Shown one piece after another: positions 1-9,011 of a stretch of 64,000 nucleotides of DNA. How positions within the stretch are numbered: the first letter of the stretch is position 1; every line of letters begins with the position of its first letter. The DNA is from Paraburkholderia sp. PGU19 (GTDB taxonomy: Bacteria; Pseudomonadota; Gammaproteobacteria; Burkholderiales; Burkholderiaceae): contig NZ_AP023180.1 in the NCBI RefSeq assembly GCF_013426915.1, forward strand, positions 1,550,001 to 1,614,000, written 5' to 3'. The notes beneath the pieces were generated by a model. It searched no databases. It had not been told where the DNA came from and worked only from the letters and a program-made list of their open reading frames with translations. The position numbers and the translations under genes are program-made.

Positions 1-663
1 ATAGATGGGCGACGTCGACACCAACGTTGTCAGCACAGGCGCATTGGCTCCCGGCGAAACGATATTGCCAACCGTCAGTTCCGCGCGGGATACGCGTCCC
101 GACACGGGCGCCGTGATGGCGGTGTAGCCCAGATTGATCTGCGCCGCTTCGAGCGCGGCTTTCGCCGCCTTCACGGCTGCCACTGCTTCGCGATTGGCGT
201 TCTGCGCCTGGTCGTAGTCGCGTTTGGCGATGGCGTTGTCCGTCAGCAACCTTTGCGCGCGAGCCCAGTCCGCCGTCGCATAACCGTTGCGGGACTCCGC
301 CGAAGCGAGTTGCGCGGCGGCCCGGTCGACCTCCGCCTGATACGGACGCGGATCGATCGTGACGAGCAGGTCGCCCTTTCTGACCATCGCTCCGTCGTGG
401 AAATGGACGGCGACGATCGTTCCGGAAACGAGCGGCCGGATCTCCACGTTGTTGATGGCCTCGATCCGGCCCGAGTAGGCCTGATAGTCGGTGATGGTCT
501 GCGAGACCACGGGCGCGACATCCACGTCCGCAGCCGGCGGCGCTGCAGCGGCAGCCGCCTCGCTCAGGGGCGCGCTGCCACGCACGTGATACGTCGCGGC
601 AGTGCCCGCGACAATGACCAGGAAAACCGTGCTGGCGGCAACCAGCCTACGCTTTGACGGCAT
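1..663 (-). CDS. RND efflux periplasmic adaptor (HlyD/MFP family), C-terminus off-window
   Basis: Only the first 221 residues are inside the window; the frame is open to base 1. Residues 8-24 form a hydrophobic signal/anchor segment. A lipoyl-type half follows around residues 70-110 (GRIEAINNVEIRPLVSGTI, then GDLLVTIDPRPYQ), then an alpha-hairpin of about 60 residues rich in Ala, Gln and Arg, then the second lipoyl half (APVSGRVSRAELTVGNIVSPG). This order is that of membrane-fusion proteins which link an inner-membrane RND pump to an outer-membrane channel. The ATG at 661-663 is preceded on its strand by a GGGAG-like ribosome site. The pump gene should lie to the left of the window. The substrate cannot be inferred. 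The neighbouring LysR gene may or may not control it. Confidence 0.9.
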   Translation of the reverse strand, partial: MPSKRRLVAASTVFLVIVAGTAATYHVRGSAPLSEAAAAAAPPAADVDVAPVVSQTITDYQAYSGRIEAINNVEIRPLVSGTIVAVHFHDGAMVRKGDLLVTIDPRPYQAEVDRAAAQLASAESRNGYATADWARAQRLLTDNAIAKRDYDQAQNANREAVAAVKAAKAALEAAQINLGYTAITAPVSGRVSRAELTVGNIVSPGANAPVLTTLVSTSPIY

Positions 664-693
664 TTTTAAACTCCCATTTACTGGTTACATGAA

Positions 694-1509
694 TCAGGAA
701 CGCTTCGGCGCAGCGCCAAGTTCTTTGCTGAAGAAGGTGGCAACGTCAGCGAGGACTTCCTGTTGTGCCGCCAGTTCGTAGTGCGCGACGCCGCGGTAGC
801 GTGTGACAGTCGTGGGCACGCCCGCTGCGATCAGCCCGGCGGCGTACCGCTCTGCCTCCACGTGCATCAGGTCGTTTTCCGCGCTTGCGATAAATGCAGC
901 AGGCAGTCCCGCCAGACGCAGGGACTCGATGGGCGCGGCGTAGGGATGAAGCCTCAGTGACGCCAACGGTAAATAGGCTCGATATCCGGAAGCGCATTCC
1001 TCCGCACACATATCTAGCGTTACCTCATCATCCAGATCAGGAAATCGCGTCATACTTGGATCGAGCAGCGGGGCAAGCAGTGCCTGGGCGGAAAAACGAA
1101 AAGAGGCCCGGTCACGGACCATCGCCGCGAGACCTGTCGCCAGATTGCCGCCCGCGTCGTGCCCGGCAACAGCCATTCGCTTCGCGTCGGCATGAAGCCC
1201 GCGCGCATGGGTGACGACCCACTGTGCAGCGAGGAATCCGTCATGAAGCGCGGTAGGAAACGGAAATGCCGGCGCCAGCGAGTAACCCACCGAGACGACC
1301 AGCGCATGCACCTTGAGCGCGATCTGCGAGCACATCGGATCGGACTGCTCGGGCGTGCCTTTCACGAATCCGCCGCCATGAAAGAAAAATATGACAGGCA
1401 ACACGTCGCGCCTGCCGGGCGGACGATAGGTACGCAAGCGGATGGGCTGCGCGTGGCCGTCCAGATCCACGCTCTGAATTTCGATCGCCTGTTCGACGTT
1501 GATTGACAT
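694..1509 (-). CDS. alpha/beta-hydrolase, HSL/esterase type with Asp at the nucleophile position
   Basis: The 271-residue protein has the hormone-sensitive-lipase layout. An oxyanion-hole HGGG lies at residues 44-47, the nucleophile elbow at 116-120, and a plausible catalytic Asp213 (ENDLMHVEAE) and His243 (GVAHYEL) follow near the C-terminus. The elbow reads G-H-D-A-G where this family has G-D-S-A-G, so the usual Ser is Asp118. The codon is GAC on the coding strand. An Asp nucleophile is normal in haloalkane dehalogenases and epoxide hydrolases, but those belong to a different branch and do not carry HGGG. I chose the ATG at 1507-1509 because the longer reading from 1599 adds 30 residues with no family similarity. 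The gene diverges from the LysR regulator at 1688, which probably controls it. The substrate is unknown. Confidence 0.85.
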   Translation of the reverse strand: MSINVEQAIEIQSVDLDGHAQPIRLRTYRPPGRRDVLPVIFFFHGGGFVKGTPEQSDPMCSQIALKVHALVVSVGYSLAPAFPFPTALHDGFLAAQWVVTHARGLHADAKRMAVAGHDAGGNLATGLAAMVRDRASFRFSAQALLAPLLDPSMTRFPDLDDEVTLDMCAEECASGYRAYLPLASLRLHPYAAPIESLRLAGLPAAFIASAENDLMHVEAERYAAGLIAAGVPTTVTRYRGVAHYELAAQQEVLADVATFFSKELGAAPKRS

Positions 1510-1687
1510 AGCCTGCAGGCCTGCGCCTTCCCGGATGTTTCGATGCGAGCAATTCTGTTCGAAGACGCGAATCAGATAAATGGTTATAATCCAGAACACT
1601 ATTCACGGCAGCCGAAGAATCACAGGTATCTCCCGCCCTGCCGCGTCCGAAATCGAGTTGCAGCTGATTTGTGTGAGGTAAGGGAAT

Positions 1688-2707
1688 ATGGACAAGCTCC
1701 TGGCGATGAAGGTCTTCACCAAGGTCGTCGAGATGAACAGCTTCGCTCGCGCGGCGGACGCGCTGGACATTCCGCGTGCGTCGGCCACCACCATCATCAA
1801 GAATCTGGAAGCGAATCTGCACACGCGCCTGATGCAGCGAACCACGCGCCGCCTGAACCTGACGCCCGAAGGCGCGGGATATTACGAACGCTGCGTGCGG
1901 GTGCTCGCCGACATCGACGAGATCGAGGACAGCCTCGCCAATGTCGTCAAAGGTCCTCGGGGCAAACTCAGAGTGGACATGCCCGGTTCGCTGGGGCGCC
2001 TGATCGTGATGCCGCGCCTCGAGGAATTTCGCGAGCGGCACCCGCACGTCGAACTCATGCTGGGTTTCGGAGACAGACACGTGGACCTGATTCAGGAAGG
2101 GGTCGACTGTGCACTCCGGGTCGGCAATCTGGACGATTCCACGCTGGTCGCGCGGCGGCTCGGCGCCTTGTCGACCATCACGGCCGCCAGTCCGGCCTAC
2201 CTCGCTCGCTACGGCGAACCTCGCTCACTCGAAGAACTCGAGCAACACGTCGCGGTGCACTATTTTTCCAGCCGTACCGGTCGAACCCTGGGCTTGAACT
2301 TCGATGTGAAGGGCGAAAGCAGGGACATGAAAATGAATGGCGGCCTGGCCGTCAACGATGCGGACGCTTACGTCATGTGCGGCGTCAACGGCGCCGGCAT
2401 CATTCAGGCGCCGTTGTTCATGCTTGCATCGCATATCGAAGCGGGCGATCTCAAGGAAATACTCGCGCCGTGGAAAGTCCGTTCCATGCCGCTGTCTGCC
2501 GTCTATCCTCACAACCGGCATCTCGCTCCGAAGGTCCGGGTGTTTGTCGAATGGGTGGCGGAAATTTGCGCACAGTCGCCGCTTGCATTCGCGCGTAACC
2601 GTCCGCCGATCGACAGGGCCCGCGACGACCGTGTGGTTGCAACACAATCGCCGCTCCCCGCTGACGAGGTCTATTCCGATGAGATGGACATGGCAGTCAG
2701 CACCTGA
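1688..2707 (+). CDS. LysR-family transcriptional regulator
   Basis: This is a 339-residue LysR protein. An N-terminal winged helix-turn-helix covers residues 1-60 (FTKVVEMNSFARAADAL, then RASATTIIKNLEANL and RLMQRTTRRLNLTPEG), followed by a periplasmic-binding-like effector domain. The family usually runs to about 300 residues, and the extra length is a C-terminal tail of about 35 residues after the effector domain. The start has a purine-rich AGGTAAGGGA just upstream. It diverges from the esterase-like gene across about 180 bp, the usual arrangement for a LysR regulator and its target, so it probably regulates that gene. The effector is not predictable. Confidence 0.93.
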   Translation: MDKLLAMKVFTKVVEMNSFARAADALDIPRASATTIIKNLEANLHTRLMQRTTRRLNLTPEGAGYYERCVRVLADIDEIEDSLANVVKGPRGKLRVDMPGSLGRLIVMPRLEEFRERHPHVELMLGFGDRHVDLIQEGVDCALRVGNLDDSTLVARRLGALSTITAASPAYLARYGEPRSLEELEQHVAVHYFSSRTGRTLGLNFDVKGESRDMKMNGGLAVNDADAYVMCGVNGAGIIQAPLFMLASHIEAGDLKEILAPWKVRSMPLSAVYPHNRHLAPKVRVFVEWVAEICAQSPLAFARNRPPIDRARDDRVVATQSPLPADEVYSDEMDMAVST

Positions 2708-2862
2708 TCGGCGCAATCGATGAAATCGATCGCGACGATTTTTCACTTCATCCGAACACTGAAGCCGGCACGTGCATCTTTATCGCTCGCGTGTCGCTTC
2801 ATACACTTGGGCTCACGCTGTGGGCAATCGTGTCCGTCTATCACCAACGTCACAACTCCACG

Positions 2863-3144
2863 ATGAAATCGACCGTTCAAGCACTCGCCATCGCGGCAAT
2901 CTTCGCCACACCACTGTCTAGCTACGCGCAGGCGAATCAACCGCTCACTCAGTCGCCCGTACGCACGGCGCCCGTAGCGGCCGATCAAGGCAGCCCCTCG
3001 CCACAGAGCCTTCGCACGCCGGGTCATTCAGCCGCCACGGACGAAGCGGGCTTTGGTGGCGACACGAAAGGTACGTCGCAAACGGGTGGGAGTGGCGATA
3101 CGACAGTTAGCGCTTATTCGCCGCCCATTCGTATCGCGCATTAA
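2863..3144 (+). CDS. small exported protein of unknown function
   Basis: The 93-residue product begins with a Sec signal peptide (MKSTVQALAIAAIFATPLSSYAQA, with cleavage likely after AQA). Its mature part is Pro/Ser/Gly/Thr-rich and looks disordered. I placed the start at the ATG at 2863 because the signal peptide begins there; the longer frame from 2791 has no ribosome site and hides the signal. Burkholderiaceae carry many such short periplasmic proteins, often DUF4148-like, but this one lacks the typical DUF4148 C-terminus. No function can be given. Confidence 0.6.
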   Translation: MKSTVQALAIAAIFATPLSSYAQANQPLTQSPVRTAPVAADQGSPSPQSLRTPGHSAATDEAGFGGDTKGTSQTGGSGDTTVSAYSPPIRIAH

Positions 3145-3174
3145 GCAGAGCAGGCGCCCGTTCGCGAGCCGCGC

Positions 3175-3203
3175 CAAAACAAAAGAGGCGTCTCTGCGAC
3201 GCC
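3175..3203 (-). terminator. Rho-independent terminator of the sulfur operon
   Basis: A 6-bp stem GGCGTC/GACGCC (3187-3192 and 3198-3203) with a 5-nt loop is followed, on the minus strand, by TCTTTTGTTTT. It lies 31 bp beyond the stop of the last leftward gene (3234). Confidence 0.7.
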
Positions 3204-3233
3204 ACTTCTCGTTGCCGCGCGAAACCACCAGCG

Positions 3234-4667
3234 TCATGCGCTTGACGTTTCCCTTCCCCACAGACTTGCCGCATACAGGGACTCGTCGAACTCGGGAGGC
3301 ACGTCAGCGGCGAGCCGTTGCGCGTGCGAATCGATATCGCCGAGAAACAGATCGCGGCTGATGCGGCGAACCACGGCGGGAATATCGCGCTTCATGCTCG
3401 GCACATCGCCGACAGGCACACCCGCACTGACGAATCCCGCGGGGTTGTACACATGAATGTCCTTCAGATACGGCGCATCGCCCGGGACCTTCTCCTTGTA
3501 TTCGAGCGCGTGACCGAGATACGGATGCGCGCCGAGCCCGTCGTCCGCCTCGTTGCTGGACGGCGTGAACTGGTCGCGCCACAACAGGATGTGCGACGCG
3601 AAACCGGCCAGCTCAGGGCGAGCGGAAGGATCGATGAAATAGCCCGTGCCCGCAATCGCGAAGTCGAAGCGAAACGTCTCGCCGGACACGACAGCCGCAA
3701 TCTGCCCCGACGCTTCATGCGCGCTTTCCCACTGCGCGCCGAGATGCAGATGGAAGTTCTCGAAGCGCGTCACGCGCTCGATTGAATCCGGCGGCGCGGT
3801 CGAACCCGAGCGTTTGAAGCGCAGCGCCTGCGCCCAACGCAACGCGTCGGGCAGAGCGAAGTAGTTGTCGTATGCACCCGGATAGGCGCGCGCGCGTGAT
3901 ACGGGCGTGGCCGCGAGCGTCGTACGGCGCACGAACAGATGCACGTCCGCTGCGCCCGCTTCGAGCGCGGTCGCGGCGGCATCGAACGCAGAGGCCGCGC
4001 CGCCCAGCACGGCAACCGACTTGCCGCGCAACGCCGCGAAATCGATGGCATCGGACGTATGCGCGACAAGCTGCGGCGGCAAGTGTTCGAGCACCGCCGG
4101 CACGAATGCGCCGCCATTGCCCGCGACGCCATTGCACAGCAGCAGCTTGCGCGCCGTTTCGACACGCGCGACACCGTCTACTTCGAGATGAAGCGCGAAA
4201 TGCGTGCCCTTCGGTTCGATTTGCACGAGACGCATGCCGTAGCGAACCGGAATCTCAAGAAAATCACGATACCACGCGAGGTATTCGGCCCAGCGTTCTC
4301 GCGGAATGCGGTCGATGTCCTGATACGACGCCGCGCCTAAACGCGCTTCGTACCACGCGCGAAAACTCAAACCCGGCAAGCCGCCTTCGGGCCCGACAAG
4401 CGTCTTCGGCGTACGCAGCTTGTTCATGCGCGCACGGTTGAGCCATACGCCCGCCTTTGCTGCATTCGCCGCGGCATCGATCACGCTGACGCGGCCAATG
4501 CCCGCGCGCCGCAACGCAAACGCGAACGCACAACCCGTCTGCCCCGCGCCGACGATAAAAACGTTGTGATCGACGCCTGGCCGGTCCGGCACCCAGTTGT
4601 CGGGCGCGGGTCCCAGCAGATCGAGCGTACGGCGTGCATCGCGGTCCACATCGGCAGTCTGTGTCAT
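3234..4667 (-). CDS. FAD/NAD(P)-binding oxidoreductase of the flavin monooxygenase/SidA-like group
   Basis: The 477-residue protein has an N-terminal dinucleotide fold (VFIVGAGQTGCAFAFALRRAG, about residues 36-56) and a second one at mid-length (SVAVLGGAASAFDAAATALE, about 219-238). This is the two-Rossmann layout of flavin-containing and N-hydroxylating monooxygenases. A conserved ATGY-like segment (AGTGYFIDP) occurs near residue 345. It is the last gene of the leftward sulfur operon, 3 bp after the binding-protein gene. In that context S-oxygenation or oxidation of a sulfur amino acid or derivative is a reasonable inference, but the substrate is not visible in the sequence. A terminator follows at 3175-3203. 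Confidence 0.75.
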   Translation of the reverse strand: MTQTADVDRDARRTLDLLGPAPDNWVPDRPGVDHNVFIVGAGQTGCAFAFALRRAGIGRVSVIDAAANAAKAGVWLNRARMNKLRTPKTLVGPEGGLPGLSFRAWYEARLGAASYQDIDRIPRERWAEYLAWYRDFLEIPVRYGMRLVQIEPKGTHFALHLEVDGVARVETARKLLLCNGVAGNGGAFVPAVLEHLPPQLVAHTSDAIDFAALRGKSVAVLGGAASAFDAAATALEAGAADVHLFVRRTTLAATPVSRARAYPGAYDNYFALPDALRWAQALRFKRSGSTAPPDSIERVTRFENFHLHLGAQWESAHEASGQIAAVVSGETFRFDFAIAGTGYFIDPSARPELAGFASHILLWRDQFTPSSNEADDGLGAHPYLGHALEYKEKVPGDAPYLKDIHVYNPAGFVSAGVPVGDVPSMKRDIPAVVRRISRDLFLGDIDSHAQRLAADVPPEFDESLYAASLWGRETSSA

Positions 4668-4670
4668 GGG

Positions 4671-5522
4671 TCAGTTTTCCTTGTTGGCGGCGTATTGCCG
4701 GTGCCATTCCTGCAACCGTTGCGACGGCGGCATGTGCCACTTGTTGCCTTCGTCGATGAGAAAACCGCTGCGATGCCAGTCCTTGACGATCTTGTCGAAG
4801 GCGGCAACGGCATCGATCTGTCCTTTGCGCACCCAGATCACAGAAGGCGACGGAATCAGCTGCGTCGGCATCGGCGATTCATAGTCCTTCCATTCACCCG
4901 ATGGGTTCACAAGACGCGCCTCGATGCCCGGCGTCACGTGAACCGACGCGACGCACGTGCCGCCGCGCAGCGCGAGCAGCGCTTCGGGCATGCCCTTGAA
5001 TGCCTTGACCTGCGCGCCGTATTGCTCGATCAGCGGCTTCGTGTAGTTGCTGCCTTGCGAGACGCAGACGGGCTTGTCACGCAAATCCTTCCAGTCGTGG
5101 ATGCCCGCGTCCTTGTGCACCATCGCGCTGCCGCCGATCTCTTCGAAAGGCGTCGGCACGTAGCTGAGTATTTCGTCGCGCTCCTTCGTGTACTGCATGC
5201 TGGCGATCAACGCATCCACCTTGCCTTGTTGCAGGAACTGCACGCGGTTCGGCGGCGTCACTTCAATCGCTTCGAACTTCACGCCGAGATGGCTCGCGAG
5301 GCTTTCGCCCAACTCGACGTTGTAGCCGATGGGCTTGCGCGTCGCGGGATCGAGCGTGCCGTAGGTGCCGTCGAGCACGACGCCGACGACCAGCGTGCCG
5401 CGCGCCTTGATGCGGTCCAGCGTGGCGTCCGCGTGCGCGGTGCCTGTCGATGCGACGCATGCGACGACGGCGGACAAAAGCGTGGTTGCGCGCCGCGCGC
5501 GCTTCGAAAGACGGGCGATCAT
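4671..5522 (-). CDS. amino-acid ABC transporter substrate-binding protein (first of two paralogues)
   Basis: This is a 283-residue family-3 periplasmic binding protein. It has a signal peptide (residues 1-31, ending STGTAHA) and then the polar amino-acid binding fold (GTLVVGVVLDGTYGTLDP, RVQFLQQGKVDALIASMQYT). I start it at the ATG at 5520-5522, because this overlaps the upstream rhodanese stop as ATGA and puts the signal peptide at the N-terminus; the longer frame adds 35 unrelated residues. It is the same length as, and clearly paralogous to, the binding protein at 10320-11171, sharing VQFLQQGKVD, the ALRGG(S/T)CVA segment and the PSVIWVR segment. The one permease pair and one ATPase may therefore serve two binding proteins. 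The ligand is probably a sulfur amino acid, by context only. Confidence 0.85.
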   Translation of the reverse strand: MIARLSKRARRATTLLSAVVACVASTGTAHADATLDRIKARGTLVVGVVLDGTYGTLDPATRKPIGYNVELGESLASHLGVKFEAIEVTPPNRVQFLQQGKVDALIASMQYTKERDEILSYVPTPFEEIGGSAMVHKDAGIHDWKDLRDKPVCVSQGSNYTKPLIEQYGAQVKAFKGMPEALLALRGGTCVASVHVTPGIEARLVNPSGEWKDYESPMPTQLIPSPSVIWVRKGQIDAVAAFDKIVKDWHRSGFLIDEGNKWHMPPSQRLQEWHRQYAANKEN

Positions 5523-7153
5523 GAACGAGTCAGCTCGGGATGAACATCCGCACCAGACGATTGCGCATCGATGCGGAAGTGTTGAAGTTCGTCCGGCGCG
5601 CACTGCGCGATGAGACCCGTTTCCCATGCCAGATAGGCGCGCGCGGCATCGAGATTGCCTTCGTGCCGGTCGTGGACGAAGAACAGATAGTCGATACGTT
5701 CGCTGTCCGGCGGCGATGCGGGCGAGGCTTCGAGCGGATAGCCTGCCTGTTTGAAGGTGTCGAGGCCTGCCTCCGCGATCGATACGCTTATGAAGCCGGC
5801 TTCGCGCAGATCGAGCGCCGCGAGCGCGGCCAGTTCAGTCGAATCCGCGAACAGCACGATGCGATCGGATCGCGCGGCGCTCTCCAGCGTGTTGGGCAAC
5901 TTCGGACGAATCGACCAGCGCGCGCCTTCTGGATGGCCACCGCGATGCGCCGCGCTGGAGCGCAGATCGATCAGATGCAAGCCGCTGGTGCCTCGCAGCG
6001 CACGCAGTTCGTTCGCATCGATCCGGCCTTCTGCTAGCCCGTGTGTTTCAACAACGGCGCGATGTAATGCCTTTGCCTCGTGCGCTGGAACGAGCGCCGT
6101 TTCGATGCCGAGTTGCACGAGCCATGTGGCGATGACAGGCGCGCGCACGCCATCGTGATCGACCAGCAGCACACGCGCATTGCGCACGCCGATCGTCTGG
6201 TCCGTCGCCTGAAGAAGCTGGCCGCCCGGCGCGTGTACGGCGGCTCGCACGCCGTCACGCGCGAACTCGTCGGCGCTGCGCACATCGAGGAGATAGGTTG
6301 TGCGATCCGTCGCATCGAGCCACGCCTGCGCGCGCTTTGCGTCGAGCGTTTTCAGCGAGAAGCGCTCCACCAGTCTGGAAGCACGATCACGCGCGTCGGC
6401 CAATGCGCGTTCATCGACAGTCTCGGGATAACGTCTCCCACTCCCGTGCTCGAGTGTGAGGCCCGCAAGCGCCCAGCCTTGCGTGCCGTTTTCCAGCGCG
6501 ACAACGCGATTCGGCAAACCGAAGCTGCGCAGCAACTGCGCACCGATAATGCTGCGCGTGCGACCCGCGCAGTGAATCACGACGGGGGTATCGGGATCGC
6601 CTGCAAGCGCGCCGATACGGTAGGCCAGTTCGCCGTTTGGACAGCTCACCGCGCCGGGTATCGTCATCTTCCTGTGTTCTTCGACCGTGCGGCCGTCGAG
6701 CAGCACGAGCGGCTTGCCTTCGGCCTGCAAACGCGCGAGTTCCGTCGCCGAAACACGCGGCGTCTCGTACGCATGCTCGACCAGTTCGCCGAAGGTTTTC
6801 GACGGCACGTTCACGCCTTTGAAAAGCGTGTAACCCGCAGCGGACCATCCGGGGGCGCCACCTTGCAACACAAAAACCCGCGTATAGCCCAACGCATGCA
6901 GCCGTCGCGCTGCGCGCCGCGCAATCGCTTCTTCGTTCGCGCCATCGTCGAGCAAAACGACGCGTACATTGCGGCGCGGCGCGAGCCGGCTGACGTCGAG
7001 TTCCAGCCTGCTATACGGCAGTGGAATCGCAAAGAACGGATGACCTTCGCCGAACTCGCCGGCTTCGCGCACATCGAAAAGCGCGAGTTCGTCGCCGTCG
7101 TTCAGCCATTCGCGCACGGTGGTCGCAGGTATCAGCGAAAAACTGTCTGTCAT
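5519..7153 (-). CDS. four-domain rhodanese-like sulfurtransferase with a single active-site Cys
   Basis: The 544-residue cytoplasmic protein is made of four rhodanese folds in tandem, starting at about residues 8, 133, 270 and 385. Each shows the (L/F)DVR or LDGR entry motif and a C-terminal G-W or G-Y turn. Only the second fold carries the catalytic loop, with Cys195 in HCAGRTR. The matching loops of the others read LDDGANE, VDHDGVR and FADSTEL and have no Cys. It probably accepts sulfane sulfur released by the neighbouring lyase, with the other three folds being structural or regulatory. The ATG at 7151-7153 is preferred over an in-frame TTG at 7168. The stop overlaps the next start (ATGA), which implies translational coupling. 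Confidence 0.88.
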   Translation of the reverse strand: MTDSFSLIPATTVREWLNDGDELALFDVREAGEFGEGHPFFAIPLPYSRLELDVSRLAPRRNVRVVLLDDGANEEAIARRAARRLHALGYTRVFVLQGGAPGWSAAGYTLFKGVNVPSKTFGELVEHAYETPRVSATELARLQAEGKPLVLLDGRTVEEHRKMTIPGAVSCPNGELAYRIGALAGDPDTPVVIHCAGRTRSIIGAQLLRSFGLPNRVVALENGTQGWALAGLTLEHGSGRRYPETVDERALADARDRASRLVERFSLKTLDAKRAQAWLDATDRTTYLLDVRSADEFARDGVRAAVHAPGGQLLQATDQTIGVRNARVLLVDHDGVRAPVIATWLVQLGIETALVPAHEAKALHRAVVETHGLAEGRIDANELRALRGTSGLHLIDLRSSAAHRGGHPEGARWSIRPKLPNTLESAARSDRIVLFADSTELAALAALDLREAGFISVSIAEAGLDTFKQAGYPLEASPASPPDSERIDYLFFVHDRHEGNLDAARAYLAWETGLIAQCAPDELQHFRIDAQSSGADVHPELTRS

Positions 7154-7188
7154 TCGGAATAGAGGCAATGAAGTGAGAGTGACCGCGT

Positions 7189-8379
7189 CTATTGCACGAC
7201 GCGGCGAAACGCCTGCTTCAGATCATCAATCAGATCCGCAGGATCTTCGAGGCCGACATGCAGGCGCACGACGGGCTCGCTGCCGCGCCAGTAGCTGTGT
7301 TCGCGCACACGCGACGGTGGTGCGATCAATGCAAGGCTTTCGTAGCCGCCCAACGACGCGCCAATGCCGAATAAACGCAGCGCATCGATGAACGCACGCG
7401 CCTTGTCGTGATCCGCGTGGCGCAACGCAAACGAAACCAGCCCGTTGGCACCCGCAAAATCGCGACGCCAGAGTGCGTGACCGGGATCGTCAGGCAACGC
7501 GGGATGAAACACGCGTGCAACCGCGTGGCGCTCCGTCTGCAAATACTGCGCGACTTCGAGCGCATTGCGGCCATGCTGCGCGAGGCGCACCGCGAGCGTG
7601 CGGATGCCGCGCAGCGCGAGATAGGCATCGTCAGCGCCGACGCTCAGGCCGAGCGCATCGTGCGTATCGCGCAGCTTCCGGGCGAGCGCCGCATTGGCCG
7701 TCGATACCACGCCCTGCATCAGATCCGAATGCCCGCCGAGGTATTTCGTCGTGGCCTGCACCGAGATATCCGCACCGAGCGCAAGCGGCCGATACAGCAG
7801 CCCCGCGCCCCACGTGTTGTCGGCCGCAAGCAGGATGCCGCGCTCGCGCGCGAACATGGCGAACGCGGGCACATCGACCACTTCATAAAAGAACGACGAC
7901 GGCGACTCCGCGTAGATCAGCCGCGTGTTCGACCTGACCCGCGCTGCGGGCACGCCTTCGCTCGCACTGAAGTAGCTGAACGACACGCCGAGCCGTGTAA
8001 GCAGCGGCTCGACACGCTCGCGCACCGGTCCGTAGACACTGTCCTGCACGAGTACGTGATCGCCCGGCGACAACAGCGCGATAAACACCAGCGTAATCGC
8101 CGACAAACCGGAAGGCGCGAGCAGCACTTCACTTGCGCCTTCCAGTTCGCCGATTGCGGCTTCGAGCGCGCGATGTGTCGCCATGCCGTGCCGTCCATAC
8201 GTACCGACGGATTCGCCCGCTTCGCGCCGATGATGCAACTCGACGAGAACCGCGTCGCTCTCGAAACGCACCGTACTCGCGCGCACGACGGGCACGTTGA
8301 CAGGCGCCGCGCCGTCTTCGAACGCTGGCGCGCCGGCGCGCAGAACGCGTGTCAGCAAATGATCATCCATTGCCGCCAT
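7189..8379 (-). CDS. PLP-dependent C-S lyase of the Cys/Met metabolism family (MetC-like)
   Basis: The 396-residue protein belongs to the gamma-subfamily of fold-type I PLP enzymes. Visible are YGRHGMATHRALE near residue 60, the phosphate-binding SGLSAITLV, the AADNTWGAG segment that holds the cofactor-binding Asp, and the Schiff-base Lys in SVQATTKYLGGHSD near residue 214. Family members split cystathionine, cystine or other S-substituted cysteines. Sitting between a thiol dioxygenase and a rhodanese, cleavage of an imported cysteine derivative to a thiol or persulfide is likely. Its ATG overlaps the dioxygenase stop by one base (TGATG). A second start nine bases in (8370) is also possible. 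The exact specificity (MetC, MegL or cystine lyase) cannot be settled from sequence. Confidence 0.85.
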   Translation of the reverse strand: MAAMDDHLLTRVLRAGAPAFEDGAAPVNVPVVRASTVRFESDAVLVELHHRREAGESVGTYGRHGMATHRALEAAIGELEGASEVLLAPSGLSAITLVFIALLSPGDHVLVQDSVYGPVRERVEPLLTRLGVSFSYFSASEGVPAARVRSNTRLIYAESPSSFFYEVVDVPAFAMFARERGILLAADNTWGAGLLYRPLALGADISVQATTKYLGGHSDLMQGVVSTANAALARKLRDTHDALGLSVGADDAYLALRGIRTLAVRLAQHGRNALEVAQYLQTERHAVARVFHPALPDDPGHALWRRDFAGANGLVSFALRHADHDKARAFIDALRLFGIGASLGGYESLALIAPPSRVREHSYWRGSEPVVRLHVGLEDPADLIDDLKQAFRRVVQ

Positions 8380-9011
8380 CAGCCGACCGCCTGCGTCGCG
8401 CGTTGCATGTGCGTCGCGTTGTATCGCACGACGACGCCCGTATCGGGCTCGAAACCGAGGCGGCCCGTCAACGTTTCGAGCGGACGGCCATACAGATGGA
8501 AATGCAGCGTCGGCTCCGCGCCGCCGACGTGAATGCTGTGGATATCGTCAGGCAGAAACGCGATCGGCACCCCGGGCCGCACGACCACCTCATGCGACAG
8601 TTCGAGTTGCGCGCGCTCCGGGTCGCGGCCGTCGTCCGTGCGCCGGTAGACACGGTTCAGCTCTGCACCGTCGATGGCGGCGATCACGGCCCATGTGTCG
8701 TGGTTGTGCGGAATCGTCGTCTTGCCCGGCAGCAGTGAGTTCAGATACAGCGCAAAGCCGTCTTCGCCAGGATTGAGCCGGTAGCGCGTCGACGTGTCGC
8801 CGCTGTCGCGCTGCGGCGGCGGGAAATCAGCGGCATCGAACAGTGTGCGCTGCGTCGCGAGTTCCAGCAGCCGCGCACTGATCGCGGCGAGCGCATCACG
8901 CGTGACGCCTTTCTCTTCGATGATCTTGCGCGCACCGGAAAGCAGCGTCTGCACCGCTTCGCGGCGTTGCGCAGCGACGGCACCGATGGTTTCGTTCGTG
9001 ATTGTGCTCAT
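8379..9011 (-). CDS. cysteine dioxygenase-type thiol dioxygenase (cupin)
   Basis: The 210-residue cupin has the iron site of bacterial thiol dioxygenases: His-x-His in IPHNHDTWAVIAAIDG (near residue 105) and the third His in DDIHSIHVGG (near 160), followed by LHFHLYGRPLE. Enzymes of this family add O2 to cysteine or a related thiol to give the sulfinate. I start it at the ATG at 9009-9011, which overlaps the ATPase stop as ATGA; the longer reading adds 11 residues inside that gene. Its place in an import/C-S-lyase operon supports a role in sulfur amino-acid breakdown. Cysteine, 3-mercaptopropionate or another thiol could be the substrate. Confidence 0.82.
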   Translation of the reverse strand: MSTITNETIGAVAAQRREAVQTLLSGARKIIEEKGVTRDALAAISARLLELATQRTLFDAADFPPPQRDSGDTSTRYRLNPGEDGFALYLNSLLPGKTTIPHNHDTWAVIAAIDGAELNRVYRRTDDGRDPERAQLELSHEVVVRPGVPIAFLPDDIHSIHVGGAEPTLHFHLYGRPLETLTGRLGFEPDTGVVVRYNATHMQRATQAVG

